A DNA stretch of 64,000 bases from Novosphingobium lentum NBRC 107847 (lineage in GTDB: Bacteria; Pseudomonadota; Alphaproteobacteria; Sphingomonadales; Sphingomonadaceae), in contig NZ_BCTW01000022.1 of the NCBI RefSeq assembly GCF_001590965.1, positions 1-64,000 of the forward strand. The letters run 5' to 3'. The position numbers were made by a program, and so were the translations under genes. How positions within the stretch are numbered: position 1 is the first letter of the stretch; the number at the start of each line of letters is the position of its first letter. The notes below the pieces were generated by a model, which searched no databases, was not told the origin of the DNA, and saw only the letters and a list, made by a program, of their open reading frames with translations. Of the stretch, positions 50,759-59,172 are shown piece after piece.

Positions 50759-51125
50759 CGGGGCCGGTCTGGAGAGTGACGACATCGCACTGACCCACCC
50801 CGACCCCGTTCATGTCGAGCGAAGTCGAGACACGTCGCGCGTTGGGTGAACGTGACGCACATCGCTCAACTTCGGCCCACCGAGCCGAAGTTTATCCAGA
50901 GCCGGTCGATGGGCTCAGGATGAGCGGGTCCGGGTGATCCCGCCAGGCATTATCGCTGTCCTACAGCCATCGGTCTGCGGTATGGCCTGCCGATGCGCCA
51001 AATTTCATCTAGCATCTGCAATGTTTTAGGTGGGCTATCTGCCATCACTTGGCAAATGCCGCGGCTCCGCCGTCCTGGCGATGTTGGATGTGTAAACTTC
51101 GTCAACTTCAGCAGCAAAACCGCGC
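50759..51125. other. Non-coding gap with a repeat
   Basis: The gap between trxB and the exosortase-associated hydrolase gene holds the fourth copy of the GTCGAGCGAAGTCGAG repeat (50805-50929), with arms including GTTCATGTCGAGCGAAGTCG and a second arm TCAGGATGAGCGGGTC. From about 50940 to 51125 the DNA is somewhat AT-richer and shows no convincing gene, promoter or terminator. The minus-strand frame across it is a shadow. Confidence 0.6.
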
Positions 51126-51938
51126 TCAAGCTGAACGAAGCGCCTCCAGCAGGCGATCGAACAACCAGTCGCGCGCCGCATCGTCGGAGAAGCTGTGCGA
51201 TGCGCTGGCGATTCGCCGGACCCGCTGATCGCCCTTCGGCCACGCCCCGATGAACGCCTGCGCGGTGCGGTCGCCCTCTGCCAGCAGGATCGTGACGGGG
51301 CCGGAAAAGCCTGCCAGCCCGGCCTGCATGTCCCCCGCCAGCGAGGATGGCGCGGCGGGCGTGGCGGCGGCGCGCAGGCCCCTTGCCAGCTTGGCGAGGT
51401 TGACCCCGCCGCTCAGCAGCCGCCAGATTTCGCGCGGATTGGTCAGCTTGGCAAGATACCGCTGGCGCACCGCTGCGGCCGAAAGTGCGGGCGCGTCGCC
51501 CTCGGCCGGTTCGTCGGTGGCCTCGATCGTCCACGGGTTGGCCAGCACGAGCGCGTCCAGCGCCAGTGTCGGCGCGCCGAGCGCCAGTGCGCTGGCGGCG
51601 TCGCAGTTGCCGAACGCCACGATGCGGTCGAGCCCCGGCGCTTCGGTCCGGAATGCGGCGAGCGCGGCGGCAATATCGGCCTGTTCGTCCCGAAAGCCCC
51701 GGTTTTCGCCGTCGCTGTCGCCCACGCCCCGCCGGTCGAAGCGCAGCACCGGGAACCCGGCGGCGGCAAGGCGCGCGGCCAGCTGCGCCTGTCCCGCCCA
51801 ACTGCCCGATCGCACCTCGTTGCCGCCCGACACCAGCAGCAGGCCGGTGGAGCGGCTTGCCATCAGGCCCGCCGCCGGGTCGACCGTGGCCGCCAGCGCG
51901 ACACCCTCGCAGTCGAACGTGAAATGCCGCCGGCTCAT
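51126..51938 (-). CDS. Exosortase A system-associated hydrolase 1
   Basis: An alpha/beta-hydrolase-like protein of the exosortase A (XrtA) associated type, found in exopolysaccharide clusters with exosortase. The substrate is unknown. Motifs: GLLLVSGGNEVRSGSWAGQ early, FPVLRFDRRGVGDSDGEN, and the nucleophile-elbow region IVAFGNCDAASALAL, where Cys stands where most hydrolases have Ser. The final block ILLAEGDRTAQAF carries the acid, and ASHSFSDDAARDWLF the His. ATG 51938 overlaps the end of the hydrolase 2 gene by four bases, so the two are coupled. Length 270. Confidence 0.82.
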   Translation of the reverse strand: MSRRHFTFDCEGVALAATVDPAAGLMASRSTGLLLVSGGNEVRSGSWAGQAQLAARLAAAGFPVLRFDRRGVGDSDGENRGFRDEQADIAAALAAFRTEAPGLDRIVAFGNCDAASALALGAPTLALDALVLANPWTIEATDEPAEGDAPALSAAAVRQRYLAKLTNPREIWRLLSGGVNLAKLARGLRAAATPAAPSSLAGDMQAGLAGFSGPVTILLAEGDRTAQAFIGAWPKGDQRVRRIASASHSFSDDAARDWLFDRLLEALRSA

Positions 51939-52609
51939 CCGGCGATGCCTGCTGCCAGCAGCGCCGCCAGCGCCGCCGACTGGGCCGGATCGTCGGCCGG
52001 TTCGCTGCGCAGCCACAGTGCGCCGCCGCCAAGTTCGGCCTGGCGGATGATGGCGGTGCCGCTGTTCTCGCTCACCGTTGCCGCTTCGAGGTGGCGGATC
52101 AGCCCCGCACCACAGCGGTATCCGGCCAGTTCGAGGCCTTCGGCGCGCCCGATCTCCAGCAGCGCCGCGCCGTTTTCAACACGCCCCGCCTCCTTGGCGG
52201 CGATCGAGCGAGCGCGCAGCAACTGGCGCAACAACGCCGCCCCGGCGACCGGCTCGAGCAGCCAGCGGGGCAGGTGCGTCGGCGCAACCAGCGCGCCGCC
52301 GCGCAGCGAAAACACATGCGTCGCGCCGAAATGCGCGGCCGCCGTCGCCATCGCGGCGCGCCATGTGTCGAGGTCTTGTTCGCCGAACGGCGCGGTGCTT
52401 TCGAGGCAGCCCGGCAAATCGGGCAGCAGGCTGTCGATCCCGGCATCATCGAGCTGCCGCATCGCCCCCATCAGCAGCCGCCGCGTGCGGTTGGCTTCCT
52501 CGAACAGCGGCGGGACCACCAGCAGCCGCGCCGTGCGGTTCCGGTCGAACACCAGCGCCCGCTCGTGGCGTATCCCGCCGGCGGCAGGGCAGGGCCAGTC
52601 GGCGATCAC
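51935..52609 (-). CDS. Exosortase A system-associated hydrolase 2
   Basis: A second hydrolase-fold protein of the same cluster. It shows LLVVPPLFEEANRTRRLLMGAMRQLDDAGIDSLLPDLPGCLES, which is typical of this family. The nucleophile elbow is replaced by ATHVFSLRGGALVAPTHL, so the usual Ser is not at its expected position and the activity may be lost or altered. The C-terminal part (LWLRSEPADDPAQSA) is short. Length 224. It overlaps the ACP gene and the hydrolase 1 gene by four bases on each side, so the three are translationally coupled. Confidence 0.78.
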   Translation of the reverse strand: MIADWPCPAAGGIRHERALVFDRNRTARLLVVPPLFEEANRTRRLLMGAMRQLDDAGIDSLLPDLPGCLESTAPFGEQDLDTWRAAMATAAAHFGATHVFSLRGGALVAPTHLPRWLLEPVAGAALLRQLLRARSIAAKEAGRVENGAALLEIGRAEGLELAGYRCGAGLIRHLEAATVSENSGTAIIRQAELGGGALWLRSEPADDPAQSAALAALLAAGIAG

Positions 52610-52890
52610 GCCCCTTGGGCGGCGGCGCGTTTGGATCGGGCAAAGTCGAGGAGATTGCCGTAATTTTCAAGCAGTTCGCCGTCGACTTCATCGTCGTCTA
52701 TGACGATGTCGAGGCGATCTTCCATTTCGGTGAGCAGCCCCGCCACGGCCATCGAATCGAGTTCGGGCAACGACCCGAACAGCCCGCTGTCGGCGGTCAG
52801 CGCATCGGTCCGTTGCTGGTCGAGCCCCAGCACGTCGCGCAGGATGCCACGCAGGATCGTGTCGGCGTCGCTGTCATTCACACCCGTCAC
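52606..52890 (-). CDS. Acyl carrier protein of the exosortase A cluster
   Basis: A 94-residue ACP. The phosphopantetheine attachment site is FGSLPELDSMAVAGLLTE, with Ser about S46. Flanking helices are DADTILRGILRDVLGLD and DRLDIVIDDDEVDGELLENYGNLLDF. It would carry acyl groups made or used by the acyl-CoA ligase and the hydrolases in the cluster; which lipid or sugar-linked product is unknown. It overlaps the hydrolase 2 gene by four bases. Confidence 0.87.
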   Translation of the reverse strand: MTGVNDSDADTILRGILRDVLGLDQQRTDALTADSGLFGSLPELDSMAVAGLLTEMEDRLDIVIDDDEVDGELLENYGNLLDFARSKRAAAQGA

Positions 52891-52967
52891 CGGCTGCTGC
52901 CCTCCGTATTTCCCTCAATTTCCGGCCATTAGCCAGCGGGCCGGGCCGAAACAAGCCCCCGTCAGAG

Positions 52968-53969
52968 CTATCGGTTGCGCAGCGAACGCGCCAGCCGACG
53001 GGCGAGGCGCGGCCACTGCCGCACGGCGAGCGGGCGGAACGCCTCGATCCGCAGGCGCGGTCGCACCGCCTCCATCCAGTCGCGCTTGTACGGATCGTCG
53101 CCGGTGCCGAAATCGACCTCGGCCACACCGTCGCGGTCGATGACATGCTCGAACAACGCGGCGCTGAGCAACGTGCCGGGCGAATGCTTCTTCACCGATT
53201 CATCGTGCGCCAGCTTGTGGATGAAGGCGGTGCCCGCCTCGACCGTCCAGAATTGCGCGGCGACCGGCTGGCCGTCGATCGTGGCGATGCCCATGCGCAG
53301 CCGCCCCGCCGCGCCTTCGGCTTCGGCAAAACGGCGCAGTAACGCGGGGTTGCCTTCCTCGGGCTTCCAGCTGAGGCCGTATATCGCTTCGTATGCCGCC
53401 CAGTCGGCGGGATCGAACGCGGTCGCAATGCGCAACTCGACCACGCCCTTGCGCCCCTTGCGCCGCACCGTTTCGCGCAGTTGCCCCGGCCGCGCCGCCC
53501 AGTATTCTGCGAAACTGCGACCTGCCACGGGCAGGAAATGGTTGACGTCGCAGGCTGTGCAAAATGTCGTCCAGCCACCGGCCCGCAGTGCCTGGTCGAG
53601 CAGTGCTGCATCGGATTCGGGCAGATGCGAGACCGTCAGGCGATCCGCCCGCCGCGCAAGGTCGCGAACGAGGGCCGGCAGCAGGCGCCCGGCGGCGGCG
53701 GCATCGCTGGCGAGCGGGCGCAGCCAGAAGCTGTACCAGTTGGCCAGCCCGGCTAGGGCCCGCGTTCCGTCGGTGCGCAACGGCAGCGCGACGCTCCCAG
53801 CCGCATCCTGCGCCTGTGCGATCAGCGGGGCGTGAGGCGTAAGGCACTCCTGCGCCAGCAGCGCGAACCAGTCGATCCGGTCGAACGGTCCGGCCGATGC
53901 CAGCGGATGGCGCGCGGCATCGCCTTGCGCTTCGTTAATATCGGCATGATAGACGACGCGTTCCAACAA
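52968..53969 (-). CDS. FemAB-like acyltransferase of the exosortase A cluster
   Basis: A 333-residue protein resembling the FemAB/GNAT-type acyltransferases found in PEP-CTERM/exosortase clusters. Two GNAT-like folds can be traced, with NWYSFWLRPLASDAAAAGRL, then YWAARPGQLRETVRRKGRKG and GIATIDGQPVAAQFWTVEAGTAFIHKLAHDE, ending in FGTGDDPYKRDWM. The start is TTG at 53969 (or the next TTG). It sits 33 bases from the divergent acyl ligase start, so the two genes share a very short promoter region. Substrate is unknown; a role in modifying the exopolysaccharide or sorted proteins is plausible. Confidence 0.8.
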   Translation of the reverse strand: MLERVVYHADINEAQGDAARHPLASAGPFDRIDWFALLAQECLTPHAPLIAQAQDAAGSVALPLRTDGTRALAGLANWYSFWLRPLASDAAAAGRLLPALVRDLARRADRLTVSHLPESDAALLDQALRAGGWTTFCTACDVNHFLPVAGRSFAEYWAARPGQLRETVRRKGRKGVVELRIATAFDPADWAAYEAIYGLSWKPEEGNPALLRRFAEAEGAAGRLRMGIATIDGQPVAAQFWTVEAGTAFIHKLAHDESVKKHSPGTLLSAALFEHVIDRDGVAEVDFGTGDDPYKRDWMEAVRPRLRIEAFRPLAVRQWPRLARRLARSLRNR

Positions 53970-54002
53970 ACCCTGCCTTCAGTTTCCAACTCCGAGAACC
54001 GC

Positions 54003-55532
54003 GTGCCTGCCGATCCCGATCCGACGCCCTATCCGCTCGACCATCTGGCCCTGCGCGGTGCCCCACGGGCCCCGGCGCTGATACTGCGCGACCGCACGCT
54101 TAGCTTCGAGGAGTTAAATGCACGTGTAGGCCTGCTGGCGGGCTGGCTCGCCGCGCAAGGGTTCGAACGCGGTGCGCGCGTGGCGACGTGGCTGCCCAAG
54201 TCCGAACTGGCCTGCCTGATGCCGCTGGCGGCGGTGCGTGCCGGGCTGGTGCATGTGCCGGTCAATCCGCTGCTCAAGCGGGCGCAAGTCGCGCATATCC
54301 TCGCCGACAGCGGTGCCGCACTGCTGATGGCCAATGCCGCGCGGCTGGCCACGCTGGAGCCGGGCGACGCCGCGTCAGCGGGGCCGGTCGACGAAGCGCA
54401 GGCGTGGCGCGATGCCGAAGCACTTGGCGATGTTCGCGAGCCGGGCAGCGGCGGGGCGCACGATCTGGCCGCGATCCTCTACACCAGCGGATCGACCGGC
54501 AAGCCCAAGGGCGTGATGCTCAGCCATGCCAACTTGTGGCTCGGCGCCGTCAGCGTGGCGCATTACCTCAAGCTTGCGCCGGACGACCGGGTGCTGGCGG
54601 TGCTGCCGCTGGCGTTCGATTACGGGCAGAACCAGCTGCTTTCGAGTTGGTACGCCGGGGCTGGCGTCGCCCCGCTCGATTACCTGACGCCGCGCGATGT
54701 GGTGAAGGCGGTCGGTCGCCACGGCATCACCACGCTGGCCGCCGTGCCGCCGCTGTGGTTGCAGCTGGTCGAGCAGGCCTGGCCCGACGATGCGGCGCAA
54801 CGCCTGCAGCGGCTGACCAACAGCGGCGGCGCGCTGACCGTGTCGCTGGTCCGGCGGTTGCGGGAGACCTTTCCGCTGGCCGATCTCTATCCGATGTACG
54901 GGCTGACCGAGGCGTTTCGCTCGACCTATCTCGACCCGGCGCTGGTCGATGCCCACCCGACTTCGATCGGCGGCGCGATCCCGTTTGCCGAGGTCATGGT
55001 GGTGGCTGACGATGGGGCGCTGGCCGGGCCGGACGAGGAAGGCGAGCTGGTCCATGCCGGGCCGCTGGTGGCGCAAGGCTATTGGCAGGACGCAGCGCGC
55101 GCCGCCGAACGGTTCAAGCCTGCGCCCTCGTTCTCGGACATGGGCGGCAGCGCGGTGTGGTCGGGCGACCGGGTGCGCCGCGATGCCGAGGGCCTGCTCC
55201 ACTTCGTCGGTCGGCGCGATGCGATGATCAAGACCTCGGGTACCCGCGTCAGCCCGCAGGAGGTCGAGGATGCGGCAGTCGCGACCGGTCTCGTCGCCGA
55301 GGCGGTCGCGATCGGCCTGCCTGATCCGCTGCTAGGCGCAGCGATCCACCTCGTGGTCCGCGCCATGCCCGGAGCTGATCGTGACGTGCTGCTGCCGGAG
55401 CTGGCACGATCGCTGCCCAACTTCATGGTGCCGCGCGCGGTTCACTGGCGCGATGCGATGCCGGTCGGGCCGAACGGCAAGCTCGATCGCGTCGCGCTCG
55501 CCGCAGAACTTGCCAAGGACACTGTTGCATGA
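54003..55532 (+). CDS. AMP-forming acyl-CoA ligase, exosortase A-associated
   Basis: An ANL-superfamily ligase that activates a carboxylate as acyl-adenylate and passes it on to a thiol (CoA or ACP). The P-loop-like motif is LYTSGSTGKPKGVMLSHAN, and YPMYGLTEAFRSTYL contains the GLTE motif. A later motif (GDRVRRDAEGLLHFVGRRD) and the lysine-containing KLDRVALAAEL complete the C-terminal domain. GTG 54003 gives an N terminus MPADPDPTPYPLDHLALRG; ATG 53946 is an alternative that would overlap the divergent gene. It is coupled to the decarboxylase gene by ATGA. The substrate acid is not known. Confidence 0.83.
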   Translation: MPADPDPTPYPLDHLALRGAPRAPALILRDRTLSFEELNARVGLLAGWLAAQGFERGARVATWLPKSELACLMPLAAVRAGLVHVPVNPLLKRAQVAHILADSGAALLMANAARLATLEPGDAASAGPVDEAQAWRDAEALGDVREPGSGGAHDLAAILYTSGSTGKPKGVMLSHANLWLGAVSVAHYLKLAPDDRVLAVLPLAFDYGQNQLLSSWYAGAGVAPLDYLTPRDVVKAVGRHGITTLAAVPPLWLQLVEQAWPDDAAQRLQRLTNSGGALTVSLVRRLRETFPLADLYPMYGLTEAFRSTYLDPALVDAHPTSIGGAIPFAEVMVVADDGALAGPDEEGELVHAGPLVAQGYWQDAARAAERFKPAPSFSDMGGSAVWSGDRVRRDAEGLLHFVGRRDAMIKTSGTRVSPQEVEDAAVATGLVAEAVAIGLPDPLLGAAIHLVVRAMPGADRDVLLPELARSLPNFMVPRAVHWRDAMPVGPNGKLDRVALAAELAKDTVA

Positions 55533-56755
55533 AGCCGCTTGGCCCCATTCCACCGGGATTTTCCCCGATCGACGGCGAACTGGCCATTGCCGGGCGCAAG
55601 GCGCGCGAGCTGGTCGCGCAAGCGGGGCGGACGCCGCTGTTCGTCTATTCCGCCGCGATGATCGATGCCCGCATTGCGCAACTGCGTGCCGCGATGCCCG
55701 ATCGGCTGGCGATCCACTATGCGGTCAAGGCCAATCCGTTCGATCCGCTGCTGCGCCACATGGCGCCGCTGGTCGATGGGTTCGACATCGCGTCGGGCGG
55801 CGAACTGGCGCTGGTCGAGGCCGCCGGGATCGATCCGAAACGGGTCAGCTTCGCCGGGCCGGGCAAGCGCGACGATGAACTGACCGCCGCCCTCGAGCGC
55901 GGCGTGACGCTCAACCTCGAATCCGAAGGCGAGGCAAACCGCGCGCTGGCGATTGCCGAGCGACAGGGGATCACGCCCCGGCTGGCGGTGCGGGTCAATC
56001 CCGATTTCGATCTCAAGGGCTCGGGCATGAAGATGGGCGGCGGAGCCAAGCCGTTCGGCGTCGATGCCGGGCGCGTGCCCGCGCTGGTTCGGCGGATCGT
56101 GGCAGCGGGCGCGGAGTGGCGCGGGTTTCACATTTTCGCTGGCAGCCAGGCGCTCGATGCGGCGGCCATTTCCGAAACGCAGGCGCAGACGCTGCAATTG
56201 GCCGCAGAACTGGCCGACGAAAGCGGCGTGGCACTCCCGCGCTGCAACCTGGGCGGCGGGTTCGGCATTCCCTATTTCCCCGGCGACGTGGCGCTGGACC
56301 TGAACGCGGTCGGCGCGGCGCTGACGGAGCGGTTCGCCGCGCTGCCACCGGTGCTGGCGGACACGCGGTTCTGCATCGAACTGGGCCGGTATCTGGTCGG
56401 TGAGGCTGGCGTGTACCTGACGCGGATCGTCGATCGCAAGGAAAGCCACGGCGAGGTGTTCCTCGTCACCGACGGCGGGTTGCATCACCAGCTGGCGGCG
56501 AGCGGCAACTTCGGCACGGTCATCCGCCGCAACTATCCCAGCGCCATTGCCTCGCGATTCGGCGCGGACGTGACTGAAGAGGCCAGCATCGTCGGCTGCC
56601 TGTGCACCCCGCTCGACCGGCTGGCCGACAAGGGCGGCTTCCCGCGCGCCGACGTGGGAGACCTCGTGGCGATCTTCTGCGCCGGTGCCTATGGCGCCAC
56701 GGCCAGCCCGGCGATGTTCCTGGGGCAGGGGCCGGCGGCCGAAATCCTGGCCTGA
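55529..56755 (+). CDS. PLP-dependent decarboxylase, exosortase A-associated
   Basis: Fold-type III pyridoxal-phosphate decarboxylase of the diaminopimelate/ornithine decarboxylase superfamily. The Schiff-base Lys is in HYAVKANPF (K67). The second site includes VRVNPDFDLKGSGMKMGG and NLGGGFGIPYF. The C-terminal VGCLCTPLDRLADKG contains the Cys used from the partner subunit in related enzymes. The 408-residue length is normal. The substrate is unknown; in exosortase A clusters this type is thought to supply an amine-bearing component, which is inference. It begins with an ATGA overlap with the ligase gene. Confidence 0.84.
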   Translation: MKPLGPIPPGFSPIDGELAIAGRKARELVAQAGRTPLFVYSAAMIDARIAQLRAAMPDRLAIHYAVKANPFDPLLRHMAPLVDGFDIASGGELALVEAAGIDPKRVSFAGPGKRDDELTAALERGVTLNLESEGEANRALAIAERQGITPRLAVRVNPDFDLKGSGMKMGGGAKPFGVDAGRVPALVRRIVAAGAEWRGFHIFAGSQALDAAAISETQAQTLQLAAELADESGVALPRCNLGGGFGIPYFPGDVALDLNAVGAALTERFAALPPVLADTRFCIELGRYLVGEAGVYLTRIVDRKESHGEVFLVTDGGLHHQLAASGNFGTVIRRNYPSAIASRFGADVTEEASIVGCLCTPLDRLADKGGFPRADVGDLVAIFCAGAYGATASPAMFLGQGPAAEILA

Positions 56756-56772
56756 TTCATCCCTTGCCCGGA

Positions 56773-56831
56773 GCCTGTCCCACTGCGGGACGGGCCGCAA
56801 TCGGCGCTTCCCACTGTCCGATTGCGGGACA
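56773..56831 (+). promoter_or_regulatory. Two inverted repeats before the exopolysaccharide export operon
   Basis: GCCTGTCCC-ACTGC-GGGACGGGC (56773-56795) forms a nine-base stem and could terminate the decarboxylase transcript. TGTCC-GATTGCG-GGACA (56815-56831) is a related inverted repeat. Both read TGTCC...GGGAC, so they may be one operator repeated in tandem or a terminator plus an operator. No clear -35/-10 or sigma-54 (GG/GC) promoter was seen in 56756-56943. Confidence 0.35.
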
Positions 56832-56943
56832 AGGCTAACGGTATCTTCACCCTTTTTGGCGATAGCGGTCGGCGAAATGTGAGGCGTGTCCGACCCATCT
56901 GCAGGGGGCCGGAACCAGCCTTGCAGGCAAGAAGGACCAGCCG

Positions 56944-57591
56944 ATGCCCGTTAATTCGCGTTTTGCCCGCACCCTGGCCGGGACCGCCATGGCCAGCCTG
57001 GCGCTGACCGGGTGCGCCGGGGCCGGCGGCGGGCCGGAACTGCCGCCCGCATCGTTTGTGGCGCTGCAGGAAGGTCCGGGCGAGGATTACGTGATCGGGC
57101 CGCTCGACGAACTGACCGTGTTCGTGTGGCGCAATCCAGAACTGGGCGCCAACGTGCAGGTGCGCCCCGACGGACGCATCACCACGCCGCTGATCACCGA
57201 CATGCCGGCGGTGGGCAAGACCCCGTCGATGCTGTCGGAAGACATCAAGCTCCAGCTGTCACAGTACATCCAGGAGCCGATCGTTTCGGTCATCGTCAAC
57301 AAGTTCGCGGGCACGTTCAGCCAGCAGGTGCGCATCGTCGGTGCCACCGCCAAGCCGGCCTCGATCCCCTACCGCGCCAACATGACGCTGCTCGACGCGA
57401 TGATCGCGGTGGGCGGGCTGTCCGAATTCGCGGCCGGTAACAAGGCGCGGCTGATCCGCTTCGACAAGCAGGCGGGCAAGCAGAAGGAATTCGCGCTGCG
57501 TCTGTCCGACCTGCTGCGCAAGGGTGAGAGCAAGGCCAACGTCATGCTGATGCCCGGCGACGTCATCATCATCCCCGAAAGCTCGTTCTGA
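56944..57591 (+). CDS. Polysaccharide export lipoprotein of the XrtA system (Wza-like)
   Basis: Outer-membrane-associated export protein of the exosortase A type. The signal ends ...LALTGCAGAGGG (lipobox LTGC). The mature part has the poly_export domain: DYVIGPLDELTVFVWRNPEL, VQVRPDGRITTPLITDMPA, and PIVSVIVNKFAGTFSQQVRIVGAT, then a SLBB-like part (IPYRANMTLLDAMIAVGGL). It ends in DVIIIPESSF. At 215 residues it is shorter than Wza, as expected for the short PEP-CTERM-type form. It starts the plus-strand export operon. Confidence 0.9.
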   Translation: MPVNSRFARTLAGTAMASLALTGCAGAGGGPELPPASFVALQEGPGEDYVIGPLDELTVFVWRNPELGANVQVRPDGRITTPLITDMPAVGKTPSMLSEDIKLQLSQYIQEPIVSVIVNKFAGTFSQQVRIVGATAKPASIPYRANMTLLDAMIAVGGLSEFAAGNKARLIRFDKQAGKQKEFALRLSDLLRKGESKANVMLMPGDVIIIPESSF

Positions 57592-57632
57592 GTGACACGG
57601 CAACTGGCACGAACGGGAGCACGGCGGGCGCG

Positions 57633-59159
57633 ATGAGCACCATTTACGAAGAAGTGCGGATCGCATTGCACGGCATCTGGCAGCGGCGCTGGCTGGCCAT
57701 CGCGGTGGCGTGGCTGGTGTGCATGCTGGGCTGGCTGGCCGTGGCGATGGTGCCCAACAGCTATGAATCCAAGGCGCGGATCTTCGTCCAGCTCGACGAT
57801 GTGCTGGCCGAGCAGATCGGCATCGGCGCGGGCGACCGCCGTCGCGACATCGATCGCGTGCGGCAGACGCTGACCAGTTCGGTCAATCTCGAAAAGGTCG
57901 TGCGCGGTACGCGGCTGGGCGATCAGGTGACCACCGACAAGCAGATGGAAGCGATGGTCATCGACGTGGGCAAGGCGATCAAGGTCGTCAGCCAGCAGGA
58001 CAACTTGTTCGAGATCAGCGCGCAGTCGAGCGGTGGCGGCTTGTCCGACCTCCAGAACGCCAAGCTGGCGCAGGATATCGTGCAGAAGATGATCGACATC
58101 TTCCGCGAGGAAAACCTCGCGGGCGGACGCGGCGAGATGACCAACACGCTGACCTTCATGGACCAGCAGCTGGCCGACCGGCAAAAGGACCTCGAAGCCG
58201 CCGAGCAGAAGCGCCAGGCATTCGAGGCCAAGAATGCCGACATGATGCCGGGCACGGGCTCGCTGTCGAGCCGGCTCGAATCGGCGCGCTCGGAACTGCG
58301 CAGCGTCGACTCAGACCTGCTGGCGGCCCAAAGCGCGCTGGCCTCGATCGGCGGGCAGCTGTCGGGCACACCGCAGACCATCGCGGTGGCCGGTGCGGCC
58401 GGCGGCGCGCGCGGGGCGCTGGCGCAGATACAATCCGATCTTTCGACGGCGCGCGCACGCGGCCTGACCGACGATCACCCGGACGTCATCGCGCTGAAGA
58501 ACCAGATCGCTGCCCTGACGCGGCAGGTAGCGGCGGAAGGCCCGCACACGGTCTCCGGCACGCCCAATCCGGCTTACAGCTCGCTCGAATCGATCAAGGC
58601 GGATCGCGCCGCCAGCGTCGTCTCGCTGCAGTCGCGCAAGGCCTCGCTGCAGGGCGAAATCGCCGATCTGGACGGCAAGCAATACAGCCAGCCCGGTCTG
58701 GCCGCCGAAGCCGCGCGGATCAACCGCGACTACGACGTGCTTAAGGAAGGCTACGACAAGATGCTGCGCGACCGCGAGGCGCTTCGCCTGCGTGGCCAGG
58801 TCGAGAACGAGCGCGATGGCGTGAAGTTCGAGGTGATCGATCCGCCGAGCACCCCGCGCGCGCCGATTGCGCCCGATCGCCCGGTCCTGCTGACGCTGGT
58901 GCTGATCATCGGCCTGGGCGCGGGCGGCGGTGCGGCCTTCGCGATGGGCCAGATGCGCTCGACGTTCGCCACCACCGGCACGCTGGAACGCGCCACCGGA
59001 TTGCCGGTGCTCGGCTCGATCTCGCAGTCGCTGACCCGCGCCGTGCGCGCCCAGCGCCTGCGCCAGCTCAAGTGGTTTGCCGGCGCGATGGCGGGCTTGG
59101 TCGCGGTGTTCGTGCTGCTGCTGGCGGTTGAATTCATGAAACGCGGCATGGTCGCGTGA
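57633..59159 (+). CDS. XrtA-system polysaccharide chain-length determinant (Wzz-like)
   Basis: Inner-membrane chain-length determinant. The N-terminal Wzz domain has a first helix WRRWLAIAVAWLVCMLGWLAVAM-like at about 17-38 and AKIFVQLDDVL. A long periplasmic coiled coil follows (about 150-390, rich in Ala/Glu/Lys/Arg/Gln). A second membrane helix at about 420-440 (VLLTLVLIIGLGAGGGAAFAM) precedes the cytoplasmic tail. The third hydrophobic stretch near residues 485-501 is LVAVFVLLLAVEF. The 508-residue length is as expected for this subfamily. It comes after the export lipoprotein gene by 41 bases and precedes the tyrosine autokinase gene by 13, matching the typical order. Confidence 0.88.
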   Translation: MSTIYEEVRIALHGIWQRRWLAIAVAWLVCMLGWLAVAMVPNSYESKARIFVQLDDVLAEQIGIGAGDRRRDIDRVRQTLTSSVNLEKVVRGTRLGDQVTTDKQMEAMVIDVGKAIKVVSQQDNLFEISAQSSGGGLSDLQNAKLAQDIVQKMIDIFREENLAGGRGEMTNTLTFMDQQLADRQKDLEAAEQKRQAFEAKNADMMPGTGSLSSRLESARSELRSVDSDLLAAQSALASIGGQLSGTPQTIAVAGAAGGARGALAQIQSDLSTARARGLTDDHPDVIALKNQIAALTRQVAAEGPHTVSGTPNPAYSSLESIKADRAASVVSLQSRKASLQGEIADLDGKQYSQPGLAAEAARINRDYDVLKEGYDKMLRDREALRLRGQVENERDGVKFEVIDPPSTPRAPIAPDRPVLLTLVLIIGLGAGGGAAFAMGQMRSTFATTGTLERATGLPVLGSISQSLTRAVRAQRLRQLKWFAGAMAGLVAVFVLLLAVEFMKRGMVA

Positions 59160-59172
59160 GGGGGCGGGGCAA

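Noticed and set aside
50950..51125. Minus-strand coding extension past the hydrolase 1 gene
   Set aside because: The long frame is out of register with the hydrolase and reads basic, low-quality sequence with no homology features; the 51126 stop is correct for the hydrolase frame.
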